DNA from: Stenopsyche tienmushanensis
Lineage: Eukaryota; Arthropoda; Insecta; Trichoptera; Stenopsychidae
Assembly (NCBI GenBank): GCA_008973525.1
Contig: WACJ01000045.1
Span: 806,001-870,000 of the forward strand
Direction of reading: 5' to 3'
Length of the DNA stretch: 64,000 bases
The notes under the pieces were generated by a model that did not search any database, was not told where the DNA came from, and saw only the letters and a list, made by a program, of their open reading frames with translations. A program made the position numbers and the translations under genes. Every line of letters begins with the position of its first letter. Position 1 is the first letter of the stretch. This document shows positions 42,268 through 53,319 of this stretch, piece after piece.

Positions 42268-42733
42268 TAGAGAATCCAATCCCGAGCCGAAATTTTGATC
42301 CCGGAATTTCGGGATTGCATTAAACCATCCCGGGATCCCGGGATCGGGATTTTCAATAGTTTAAGAAATTACGTTGATAAATTCGATCAAAAACTACTAA
42401 TGATGACCACTTGAGCCCTTATTTTCGTATAGCACCATCAATGTGCCTCGCAATTCGCAAAATTCCCGATTTCCCGACAAATTATTTATTTCCGTCGCTG
42501 CAGATGAATACTTATATACTATAATACTTTGATTTGATTCGTAATTATATTACGGAGGAATACAAAAATTCTGAAGCCCGTATCTATTATATTTCATATT
42601 GATATTCCCATTACTAGAGCCGAGGTGTAGTAAATACATCACCGGTAGGGTAAGGTTAATTGATAACAATTTGAAAAACATGTATGTACTCTATACATGC
42701 ATACATAGATTAGACAGTTACTGCCCTTTCACA
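42268..42733 (-). mobile_element. Family B hAT, truncated
   Basis: The 3' end of the element (minus strand) is TAGAGAATCCAATCCCG at 42268-42284. CCCGGGATCCCGGGATCGGG, TCCGTCGCTGCAGATGAATA and GGTGTAGTAAATACATCACC follow as in 23881-24605. It stops near CTGCCC at 42733 where E begins. The transposase domain is absent except for a short remnant near 42400-42480. Confidence 0.7.
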
Positions 42734-42739
42734 GAAATA

Positions 42740-42960
42740 CACTTATCTCTCAGAATCACGCAGCGTGTATAAAGCTTGTATTTAAATAAATAAACACTGT
42801 CGATAGCACACAATATTCGTTAATTTCTTCGCGTAAACATAAGCAATACACTTAAAATAGATTCATTTGGGCTATCGATCTATGCAAGCATGAAACTCTC
42901 TCCGTCTTTGTCTCTCTCCGAGATAACGTGCAAGAATGCTCTTTGTGAATCGCTGGAATT
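42740..42960 (-). repeat. Family E, minus strand, internally deleted
   Basis: CTGTCGATAGCACACAATAT, CGTAAACATAAGCAATACAC, CTCTCCGTCTTTGTCTCTCT and TGCAAGAATGCTCT are the inverse of E. The GTGCTGTAAAGGTACC core is missing, as at 56340-56660, so the two share a deletion or represent a subfamily. Confidence 0.55.
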
Positions 42961-44374
42961 TGATCGCAAATACGCGACTGTACTCTTCAAAAGGAGAATT
43001 CCAATTTCTCGAGAAATTTTAAAAAATAATTGAGAATAACGTGGGAAATCAAAATCCCTCCACAAAATGTTATCTTGAGGGCGTTGCGCTCGGATGCGTA
43101 CGCGACAACCGACAAACGACAGTTGATATACGACGCGCACTCGTCTTTCAACAATGTCATTATATCGCTTGCACAAATATGTTATTGCAGTGCATAAATC
43201 AGTCTATTTGCATTCCGTTAGCTTCGCGTCTCGAATGTATCACTTCTTCTGCCATAATTACTTTATATTTTAAATTGGACGTGTTGAAATATTGTTATTG
43301 CTGAAAATGTTTTGACCTGGGCATCAACGCAATCTTTTATACGAAGACAAATACTTCGTATGCTTATTCCAATATTTGCGCATCAAATCGCTGTAATCGT
43401 TTTATTTTTCGCGATAGAATTTATTATTCATTCTCAGAGGTGTCTTTAGAAGGGATTTTTCAGACTTATTTTCACGAAATGACCGCAGACGGCGGGCTGA
43501 AAGTGGCCCGCCTCGGATAATCTCAAACTCGGGCTCGGGATGTACTCATTGGCGGCTAAGTCTCAGGTTTGGCAAGCGGATGAAATATTTCATATAATTC
43601 ATCGAGCTGTGAAGATTTATTGCAATCCAAATTCTGTGCACGACCTTGTCGGCTGTGTCAGTTAAATTCTATCAGATTTAGACTGACGATTCAAACTTGT
43701 TTAACGAAACTGTGCCAAAATAATCCAAATATCCAAAATACCATTATAATAGCCAAGCCTGACTAATCGATCGGTTAGGGTGAATGATATCTTTACGTTT
43801 CGGTTGTAGACTGATTCGACATGATTCAAGTTGATAATTTGAAGCAGATCGTTTTGATATTGAAGTAACTTTTTCCTCAATGGATGTCAAGAGCGAGATT
43901 CGATCCGAACAATGGTTATGCGAGGGTCAAGTGGACCAATTAAGTTCAGGGCTGAATGATCAATCTACAACTTCACCGTATTGTGTTTCTGCATTTGCCA
44001 TTTTTCTTAGCAGGCAAAAGTGTATTTTTTTAAAATAAGATTAATGACCTTTCTTATTGACTAAGAAATTTATTCTGCAGATGAACCAATCAATACTATA
44101 TTGAAAGCATATAGATATTTCCTGGCCGATTAATAAATATATTTCGCTTGGTAAGCAAAATGCGTTTGAAGATCCAAGCGATTCTGAGAAAATGTAGCAA
44201 TATAATTTTTAAAAAGATCTTAATGCTCTCCAAGAAAATAATTTTAAATCCTTCCATTTAATTTGTGAGAATTTCCATGGACACACAGAAGTTAAACAGC
44301 TATAAATTTAAAAAATATTTAACGCCGAAGAAGGTTTTTTGTTCAAAAATATATCGTTTTTGTTCCATAAAATC
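42961..44374. other. Unassigned, partly CpG-rich
   Basis: Overlapping frames at 42880-43304 have no motif. 43470-43570 is GC-rich (GCAGACGGCGGGCTGAAAG). No repeat partner was seen. Confidence 0.4.
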
Positions 44375-44700
44375 GCGTATATGCGTCGTGCTGTAAAGGT
44401 ACCCCTACACATCTAAATATTCTCAAATATTGTGATCCATAGCGCTTCATTTTCATAATATAATCACTTTACGAAAACAATAAATCACTTGTATGCAACA
44501 AATTGAATTATTTTATTACTAAAACTAAAGATAAAAAAAGTGAATTGTTTATGTTTAGGCGAAGAAATTAACGAATATTGTGTGCTATCAACAGTGTAAA
44601 GGCTTATTTATTGATATACAAGCTTCACTCACGTTGCGCGCTCCTGAGAGAAAAGTTGATTTGTGTGGACGATAAGTAGTGGACATATTAATTTATCGAG
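44375..44700 (+). repeat. Family E, near-complete copy
   Basis: CGCGTATATGCG, GTCGTGCTGTAAAGGTACCC, TGATCCATAGCGCTTCATTT, TTTATTACTAAAACTAAAG, TTAACGAATATTGTGTGCTA, TCACTCACGTTGCGCGCTCC, in family order. Confidence 0.65.
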
Positions 44701-44925
44701 ATAAAAGAATTCTCGAATATGATGTTGTAAAATATATTTAAAACAGTTAAGGAAATTAATATTTATCTAGAATCTGACATCCTAGTTCTTTTTTTCGTTA
44801 AATCGAATCGTTGCTCAAACGTATCTTCTCTCAAACAAAGATAAGACGAATTTAAGAGAGAGAAGTTTGTGGACATTTTTTTGAAATTTGTTTCATATCT
44901 AGAACCAGTTTACTAATCCCTCATG

Positions 44926-45265
44926 CAGCATGTTAGATACTTGCCACGGGCGTTTCGTATCCTCATTCAAACAGAATGCATTTTATAATTCCTCTTTTCT
45001 TTTCTTTTTCAGCCGGCATAAGCTCGTTCGCATCCCACTTCGTTTCGTATATAATTCGTCATATCAGCGGTCCGAAAAGCGGACCGGTTAGACACATAGA
45101 CTTTGTGGTCACTTCGTCCTCTTCGAACCTTCTACGATCTGTACGATCACGGTCATATATTTATAATATTATAATTTAACTTTTAAAAAAATGGATTTTC
45201 GAGGGGGGGGGGACATGATAGATACTTGCCATGGGCGCTTCATATCATCGTTCAAACAGAATGCA
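44926..45265 (+). pseudogene. Family D LINE, C-terminus with tail repeated on both sides
   Basis: The plus frame has IRHISGPKSGPVRHIDFVVT between 45045 and 45110. The tail AGATACTTGCCACGGGCG...CAAACAGAATGCATTTTA at 44934 recurs at 45220, so one tail precedes and one follows the coding piece. This suggests two D copies in tandem. Confidence 0.6.
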
Positions 45266-45509
45266 TTTTAGCAGAAACTCAAACACTGCAGTGTTTTTAA
45301 AAAATGGAAGCTGTTGTATTTGTATCAAAAATATTCATCCATATTTTATTTTATAAAATGAAAATTGATTTTAAAAAATTCTCGAGAAATAATTCTCGAG
45401 AAGAAACACTGAAACTCGCTAATCAAAGAGTTAAAAGTTCAATAAGAAATGCATTGTGAGTCTATAAAATAAATTCAGACCAAATTAAATATTAATCTGT
45501 TTATAATCG

Positions 45510-45700
45510 ACTATTTTATATTACATAAAAATTAATGTTTGTTTGTTTATTTCGCATACGTTCCTATACCATTCATCCGTTTGTAATGAAACTTTGGAGA
45601 GTTATTGTGTGCACATCAATAAAGGTTTTTGAATTAGTATAACTATTGTTTATGTACGCAATTTGTATTGCGAGACGTTTATGCCAATTCATTTATCGAT
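45510..45700 (+). repeat. Family H, Helitron-type 5' end (H2)
   Basis: TTACATAAAAATTAATGTTT, CCTATACCATTCATCCGTTT, AATGAAACTTTGGAGAGTTA, TTGTGTGCACATCAATAAAG, ACTATTGTTTATGTACGC. The reference H2 copy in this window. Confidence 0.55.
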
Positions 45701-46785
45701 TTTCTCAAATACCACACACAATTAAAAAAATAATTTAAATACTCAGTGCATGTATTAAATTAGCAGCTAAAATATCAACAATAAACAGAATTTAAACATA
45801 AACTTAATATTAGAAGAAGGCCAAGAGATTTTGAGATGCTGTAATTTTGAGGGTTATGATGAAAGGATATTCGACTTCCAAGAAGTATTAAATGCATTAA
45901 TTAATATATTCGAAGGGTATTCTATGAGTTAGAACCAATTACCTCAATATGCCATTTATATAATAGATTCAGTTAACGAGATTCCTATGGAAATAATTGT
46001 GTTCGTTAATGAATTGGTATAATAATATCAAAAGCTTAATTTCCAGCTAGGATTTTTTTGTTTGAACGGAGTGATCCTCTTATCTTTCGACCGAGCCTTT
46101 CGCATAAATCATCTCGCGTTCTGGTTTGAGGATAGTTTTACAAGTTAGGTCAAGTTTACAATCTGAGAGCAACTTATTGCAGGTAATAAATTCCATATAT
46201 CATGGCTGTGGAGATAAATCTGCTATTAAAATAACTTATATAAAAAGACGATATGGATTCGCCGGCGCCTCCCAAGAAACAGTTTGTTTTTCTCGAGAAA
46301 TCTAAGCAAGATTTTACTCATTTTATATCTATTTCCAGTCGTTTTACTATCTTGCGAAACTTTGCAGCTCCAGTTTATGTTCGTTATACAGATTTCCTCA
46401 GACAACCGAACCGAATCGATCCAAATAAAAATATTAGATTTGGAATTGAAACGTTAGAGTGGACGCTCTGACCTTTGTGTGCCGTTTTATAAACACAATC
46501 CCATTTGCGAATCTTATTTGACATTTTATTGCGATATATTTCATATTTTCCAGCAAAAAGTCTGGCGACATAGCATTTATCGTATTTTGTTTGATACGAC
46601 TTGAAATTGTGGTTTGGATTTATTTATAAACGCACTAACCTTGTAGCTAATATTACAATGAAATATAGCCGAACGTATGAGCACTAGATTGGGTTGTTAT
46701 ATTCAAGCACCTCGTTCATGCTTAATAAAATCGCATAAATCATGATCCGAACGGATCTTCACATCATCGTAGTCATTAAGTTTAT
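45701..46785. other. Unassigned AT-rich stretch
   Basis: The 72-codon frame at 46253-46471 (MDSPAPPKKQFVFLEKSKQD) has no known motif. Nothing else recognised. Confidence 0.45.
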
Positions 46786-46789
46786 CCCG

Positions 46790-47115
46790 TTGATTAGGAA
46801 TCCCGCATATGCTGCGAGCGGACTCGATTGATGCAAAAAAGAGCATTCTCACACATTAAGTGTGGAGATTAATGAATCGAAGACAGATATGGACGTCTTT
46901 ATCGTGCTGTAAAGGTACACGTTTAAATATTCTATTCATAAAATTCACACATACAATTTGTTATATAAAAGCGCATTACTTGTATTATATAACAAATCGT
47001 ATAATTTTGTTACTAAAACTGAAGACACACACGCGTATTGTTGATGTTTATGTAAATAAATTTAACAAATATTGCATGCTATCAACAGTGTTAAGGCTCA
47101 TTCATTGATATTAAT
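46790..47115 (+). repeat. Family E, near-complete copy
   Basis: GGAATCCCGCATATGCTGCG, GAATCGAAGACAGATATGGAC, CGTGCTGTAAAGGTACACG, TTTTGTTACTAAAACTGAAG, CAAATATTGCATGCTATCAA, GTTAAGGCTCATTCATTGAT. Confidence 0.62.
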
Positions 47116-47149
47116 AAAGTGATTTGGCGCCAATTTTATTCACATTCAT

Positions 47150-47395
47150 ATATCATCAAGCAAGATCGTGCTGTAAAGTTACCCTTACACGTCCTAAATA
47201 TTCTCAAATATTGCAGCATGCGAATGCATTATTTTGCTACTAAAGGTGAAGATATGCGCGTGTATTGTTTATTTTTACGCTAAGAAATGAACAAATATTG
47301 TATTGTATCGACAGTGTTAAGGTTCATTTATTGATACACGAGCTTGACACACATTGCGCTGTCCTAAGAAAAAAGTGAATTTAATTAGAGTGCTA
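47150..47395 (+). repeat. Family E, second copy in the same direction
   Basis: CAAGCAAGATCGTGCTGTAAA, TTACCCTTACACGTC, TTATTTTGCTACTAAAGGTG, TGTATTGTTTATTTTTACGC, TATTGTATTGTATCGACAGTG. It lies about 35 bp after the previous copy and lacks the 5' 90 bp. Confidence 0.6.
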
Positions 47396-49434
47396 ACCAT
47401 TAGATTTTATAACTAATGAAGACTGCAAACAAAAAAATGACTTCAAGATGATTAAACAAAGAGTTAAATTATCGACGATTTTTCTTTATATTATTAACTG
47501 TCCTATAACAACGTCGATGAATGCAGATTAAGCACGTTTTGATGATAAATTTGTATATATTAAAAACCGAGCAGATGTTCGCTTTTTTTATTGACGTTGA
47601 GTGCTTCAAATCATTGATGTATTTGTTCTTCAAACAAATGCGATTGTTTGGATCGTTGATGTTGTATGTACTTTAAGTTTTAAAAAAAGCGTTATAAAAT
47701 GACGTCTATCAGCATATTTGAGCGTTGGAATGTTGATAAATTGGTAACATTTGATCTGGCGCGCTTGCATGTTTCATTCATTCATCGCGGATCAAACTTC
47801 GCTCATGCTTCAAAATGCGTGTGAGAGATTTTCATCAATTCGTCGCTCGACACGAATTATGGACTGTTTCGAATTTTTCAAGACATTACCCCGCGTGTAT
47901 TCTCGGAAAGAAAGATCGGTGCTTATTTATCAAGCGGAGAAATACATGCGGGGTATTTTTGCGTTCAAACGGAATGAAATATTTATCAGCGAAGTTGTTT
48001 ACGAGGATCCAAAAGTACGCGAAAGATTTGATTGATGGACGGTATCACATATTACGTCGAGCTTTTGTGTGATGTATCGTAGCTTTGGCCAACACTCAAT
48101 CAACTATTCTTTGCTGAACGCGGCGACGTCCTTTATAAATGAGCTGAAAATTTGGACGTCGCTTATTAAACGGGGTTGTTTTCGTGCATTATAAGGGGGC
48201 TGGTTTGAAACTATTTATGGAAAGCGTTTATCTAAAGGCCGCAGGACCCTTTTCTATGCATCCGAGTTTTCTTCCCTTTTAAAAGGTGATAATTTGATTG
48301 CTTTGATCCCCGGCTACTTATACATTTTTTCGGTGGCACGTTCGTCCGCTCCGGGGGTCCTTTGTGGAGAAGACGCGGCCTTCTACATTCGACGGCATGT
48401 GGGCTCTAAAAAAAGACGTCGAATCCTCTTTGATGATTTTTAACTGTTTCGATTGGATAATTAAAGGCGAAGGTGGCGCGCTCGACTTACGCGTCTCGCT
48501 ATTGTTCACTTAGTATTAGGAAACTTATTTGGTTAACACGTAAAATGCTAAAAACACCAAAACTCCGAACACAGTCTCGCGGAACATCCAAAGGACACGT
48601 TGTGCGAAAATAATGGGGCGAAGCGTTTTCACGCGGAAAATTGTCCGTAACGCGAAAAATGGCGCATGGAGCGCGCGCCAAATAAAATGGACGATTATTT
48701 AGCGTGTTTTTTCCTCCCTTTGCGTTTCATCTCGAAAGCTCTACCGCGGATAGAGCCTCCGCCACGGCGTCGTGCCCCTTTCGCGCTCGGGACCATACTG
48801 AGCTTTCGCCACTCTGGATCAAGCTCCCGACGCCCGAGGCTTCTCCAACTTTCCTCCCGCCGGCGCCCACCCGGACTTGATTGACACCACATTTAACGCT
48901 CAAGACGATTCAAATTAGATTAACGCCACTATAAAAACAAACAAACAGTCACAAGAAATAGTTTCGCACCACCAACAACAAAATGCTTCTAACCATCCAG
49001 ACATTTCCCTGGATATTTCACAAATCATCGACTGACTCACAATCCGATTCAGCAATGTGACGACATCACACGATTCAATTGTGGCCATAGAAAGTCATTC
49101 AATATAGATTGATATCAGCCCAGATACGACAATTTAGCTTATTAAACGAACCCATCCATTGTGAAATCTAGGCGATACACTTAGATGAAGCGTGAGCTGC
49201 GGGAAAGGGGTAAAAAATGATGCGCGCGCAGCACAGCAATTCCGTTCTGCTCACGGGAGTGAGCAGGAACGAGCATGAAAGGAGAGAGCGAGCGCGCGCA
49301 CTTGTGTTAAACTGAGTCTTACAGCTCGCGCAACATGTCTCCCCGAAGTCCGAAAAGTCATTATCGACTGTGAGGCTGGACCGCAACCGGCGAAGGTAGC
49401 GTAGGGTCTTATGCTAAAACCCATTTATGATCAC
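47396..49434. other. Unassigned, long CpG-rich unique stretch
   Basis: 47740-48110 and 48330-48900 are clearly GC- and CpG-richer than the background (GCGCATGGAGCGCGCGCC, CCGCCGGCGCCCACCCGG). 49160-49350 has GCGCGCGCAGC and GAGCGAGCGCGCGC. Paired frames on opposite strands (94 and 85 codons at 47751-48072; 72 and 65 codons near 48666-48892) show no domain. No repeat copy was found in the window. Best candidate here for host regulatory or exonic sequence. Confidence 0.4.
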
Positions 49435-49582
49435 CGCAGCTATTTAATGCAGCACCAACAAATGATTTCATTTGTCCAAAATGCACACCAAACAATGAAT
49501 AACACGATTCCAACCATCCCAAATTATTGACAAATGCTACCATTGTAAAATGAGCTTCATCGCTAAATAAAAAGCGTTGTTA
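49435..49582 (-). pseudogene. DDE transposase fragment, first catalytic Asp
   Basis: The minus frame reads RFLFSDEAHFTMVAFVNNLG, then SLFGVHFGQMKSF after a shift. FSDEAHFxxxGxVN is the first-Asp block of the insect mariner-like family whose third-Asp block is SPDLTPLDFFLWG. Related C-terminal remnants lie at 24971 and 63110. It ends next to the Ma6 insertion at 49590. Confidence 0.6.
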
Positions 49583-49589
49583 CAATTTA

Positions 49590-49998
49590 TGGGCACGTTC
49601 AGAAAGTAAGTGTACTATGACCATAAAAATGGTCTTGTGGTTTTTGAAGATTGGCAATACTCAATGGCAGAAGGAGATCTCCTGACAGAGTGAGCATCTC
49701 GGGAACACGATAGTATGTAAGCTCACGTTTTAGTGTCCAATTGCGTGAAAAATATCAGTAAACAATTCCGTCAAGTGCGAGCTATTACTTTTGATTTTTT
49801 GAGGGACATGCATGGGTGAAATTAAATTTAAATCAACCGTCAAGCAGGCATAAAAAAGCTTGTGTCATGACTCACCACATGCATTGAACGGGATGATAAT
49901 CATGTGGGGAAATAGTCAACAACAATATCCTGTATTTTGTTTTCAAATACATTTTTTCAACAAAAAATCTAGTACACTTACTTTCTGAATATGTCTCA
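49590..49998 (+). mobile_element. Ma6 mariner derivative, 409 bp, both ends
   Basis: Left terminal repeat TGGGCACGTTCAGAAAGTAA, then GTGTACTA. Right complement TGAGACATATTCAGAAAGTA, then AGTGTACTAG. TA at 49588-49589 and 49999-50000. The interior has CACATGCATTGAACGGGATG, matching the CIEWDGD C-terminal codons at 14545, and GACAGAGTGAGCATC. The N-terminus and catalytic domain are absent, so it is non-autonomous. Confidence 0.82.
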
Positions 49999-50000
49999 TA

Positions 50001-51482
50001 TATCCGTCTTTCTACTACTAAAACAAAATGGCTTATGTCATTTGAAAATACGTCACGTGAAAAACATTATACAGTGCTGACATCTAAGCGTCCTATTTGA
50101 ATGACGCTTTAAAAGCAGAAAACGAGTAGCGGGCTCTTAATAGCATATCCATTGAAGCACTAGTACAATAACGTCTCAAGTAAATAATATTCATTGATAT
50201 TTTTTGGATCAATGAAATCCATGGAAATAAATAAATGTTGCTAATAAATGGCATAAGGATGACATCGACTATCGTTTTTGGATCATAATAATAGAATCCT
50301 TGTCAGTCAGCAAGATTGCTTCATCCAGCTTATCAGTAGCGATCACACTATTTTATAGAAATATCTCCAGAATATATGTTCCAGTCCAGTAATAAGGTTA
50401 TCCAATCGTTATATATTGAAATATTAATCTAAAATATTACCGACCCGCGTGAGTACGTTCACTATCGGATCGTGAAAAGAGACTACATATAAAAAAGATG
50501 ATGAAAATATGACTTTTGGATCAAAGTCTTTATTCCTGCGATATGAGAATGACCACAGTTATAATGTCGGAAAACCGGCAAAAATATTACATCTTCCCGC
50601 GCCCAAGACCTTAGGTCGACTCTATTGAATTTTGCTTGAATCAAATCCTTTTATAATATTGTATCTGACGGTGGTAATGTTATTTGAACGCATATTTTAC
50701 TATAGATAATCCGCTTTGCTTTGACATTTTCAAATGAAGACTTATCTTCAATCGTGGAGATTAATTTTGGTTTCCAATTCAACCCACCAAGACCTTGATG
50801 TTTGCTGGCATTTATAATGACATTAAGAAAAATAAAGAGACGTTATCGCATCCAAGTGGTACGCAGCGAGCCAGTAAGCGACCTGCCCTTTTCGAAGCTC
50901 ATCGCCGTGCTATTTTTAGTTCAAATATGAACCTAATCGTATCGGAAATAATGAGATTCCAGAATTGGAGGATTCTGGGATAATCGGCGTGAAGTGTGTA
51001 GCAAAATAAACGTTTGCACACTTATGGGAACACTGTATTACGGCAAGTCTGGCGTCTCGCTCTCGTCCGTACGTCCGCATAAATAAATTATGCGCTCGTC
51101 CTTTTCTATCTTACGTTTCTAAGCATCTTTCAAATATTTAATCAGTGTACATGTGAGCTTTCACTCGCTTATTCTAATATGACGAAAGCTCTGCGCCAAA
51201 ACCTTTTGGCTACGCCGATTGCGAATCAAACCAATTGAAGCTCTGCACACGGGAGGAGTCAAGTTTTCCCAAGTTTTGCGGGGGAAACAAGAAGACACGG
51301 CATATCGCAATCGATCAAGACTAAGAAACGAGCCAACTTTCTCAGACTTTTATCTGCAAATTTGTTTGAAATCAGCATACAAACACGGTGATTTGCGACC
51401 AAAGTTCACAAAAAATATTTAAAACACCATTTTAATCGACATTCTAGCGATATTTCACTAAAAATTTGAGAATTTTAAATAG
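50001..51482. other. Unassigned
   Basis: Frames at 50795-50983 and 51219-51422 have no motif. AT-rich with no repeat partner seen. Confidence 0.45.
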
Positions 51483-51675
51483 GTGTACGCAATGGCGCTA
51501 CTAATCTGTGCAGATTTAATTCGCCAAATTAAAAGCGACATCTTCCGTCTCTTTTTAGGCACAATGTGTCAATTTAACAGCGCCATCTGCATCAGCGACG
51601 CGCAGGAGACGAAAGTCATGCGGAGTCGTCGGATATCCTTGGATGCGGGAAGACGTCCTTCAATGTCGACATAAC
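51483..51675 (+). mobile_element. Family A, 5' part and centre
   Basis: TGTACGCAATGGCGCTACTA, ATCTGTGCAGATTTAATTCG, ATCTTCCGTCTCTTTTTAGG, TTTAACAGCGCCATCTGC, GACGCGCAGGAG and GATGCGGGAAGACGTCCTTC. The centre has a deletion and the AATAAA end is missing. Confidence 0.52.
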
Positions 51676-52531
51676 TACATATATACATTAATAAATACTA
51701 ATAAAATTAAATATTTTTAATAGATTTGCAGCAGCAATTGACCATAAAAAAGTGAGCATCTACAATGGTCATGATTCGGGGCACAGTAATCAGAGCATTA
51801 TATACCGACATAAGGCGGTCCTGTCTTTGAATTTGTAAGGATAGCCAAAAACAGGGCAAGATTAAAGCAAGACAGAGATTTCAAATGAGAAGACAAAATA
51901 TTGCAGTTTGATAGTTAATTTAATCTTATTCGATTAAACAGAAACACAGCATTCATTTGGAGCGGCGAGTGACAATGAAATATTAATGATCTCCTCAGGT
52001 TTTAATTTTGGCTACTATTATTTCCAAAATAAGCTCTTTATTTATAATAATAAACTATAATTTTGAAATAAATGCTTAAATATACCGCTAAATGTATTGA
52101 ATAATTCATTTACACAGTGAGTATATAAAATATTCATAGAGCATTTGACAAGATCGTCAGCAGACTAAAAGGCGTTTGATATGAAAATATTAATCTAGTG
52201 AAATTCTCCCTACGAAATTGAGAATTAATTTTGACTTTACCGATAATTTTAACACTTTATATTCCGGGCGTTCCGCGCTAAAATTCCGTAAAATTGATAT
52301 AATTCTAAAACGAGCCAATAGATTGATACGAAATTTCAGCGGTGCCTTCAAAAGAATTTATTACATAGATATATATATAAATTTAACAGTAGTCTTCAAT
52401 CTGTGGTGCGTATATCAGCGTGATGAAATGCAAAAAGTGACTTTTTGATATGAATTGTATATAAAGGCATTGATTAAATGACACGTAAACACACGAACAA
52501 AACATTAGGACAACATTCAGTTATTTTATCA
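51676..52531. other. Unassigned AT-rich stretch
   Basis: Nothing recognised. Confidence 0.5.
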
Positions 52532-53276
52532 TCTAATATATAAAAATAAGTTGCGTTTCCCGTCTAATGCTCGGGCGAAATGGGTTGATATGCGCGTTCA
52601 TCGGATTGAGACAAAACTTGGTCCACTTATTGCCAAGGGATCAGGGGGTGACATAGGCATAGTACAATTAACTTACAGTAGATTTTTAATTCAAAACTTA
52701 ATGTGTGAAAGTTGTTGATTCTGACGTGTTTGAGATTATGCGTTGCTAAGGCTATAGGTATATAGTACCTACAAGTTGCAGTAGGAGGCGTCGTGTCGTC
52801 GTCACATACAACACATACGTCAAACGTCAATGTCATTTGCAGGTTATCCATCGGCGTGAGTCAATTATATCCAAATTATTTATCGCAAGCACTTTTAAAA
52901 TGCTTCATTTCATTCATCGCTTATTCACGTACGTAACAACCGAAAAAGTACGTTTGAGTGCTATCCGATAAAAAATCAGACGACCAACGTGCAACGAGAA
53001 TCGAAAGTACATGTTGATTTGAATATTGCTGCATTTCAATATGATATTCATTACGATTACAGATTGCATCCCAGTGTAAAATGGATAAAGGTTAAATCCT
53101 GTTAACGAGGGGCAAATTTATTGGTAAATTGAAAACGCCTTCATTTCGACACAATGAAAACAAACAAACCTAACCTAACCAGATTTGAATTTAAATTTAA
53201 TTTAAAAAATAAAAAACAAGAATCAAATGAATAATTATTTTATTTAATAACAATATGTTGACGATTGATTTGATTT

Positions 53277-53309
53277 GATCAGAGCTTGATTTTCAATCAA
53301 GCTCTGATC
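53277..53309. repeat. Perfect hairpin before the helicase fragment
   Basis: GATCAGAGCTTGATT and AATCAAGCTCTGATC form a 15-bp perfect stem with a 3-base loop (TTC). Three more outer pairs are possible, one of them G-T. It lies 11 bases before the first helicase-frame codon (ATG at 53324). Confidence 0.7.
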
Positions 53310-53319
53310 GAAATCGAAG

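Noticed and set aside
47751..48072. Two overlapping plus frames of 94 and 85 codons
   Set aside because: Two phases of the same GC-richer DNA are both open, which fits low stop density rather than coding.
53168..53180. CCTAACCTAACC, insect telomere repeat (TTAGG) units
   Set aside because: Only two units, inside a Helitron. Not evidence for an interstitial telomere.
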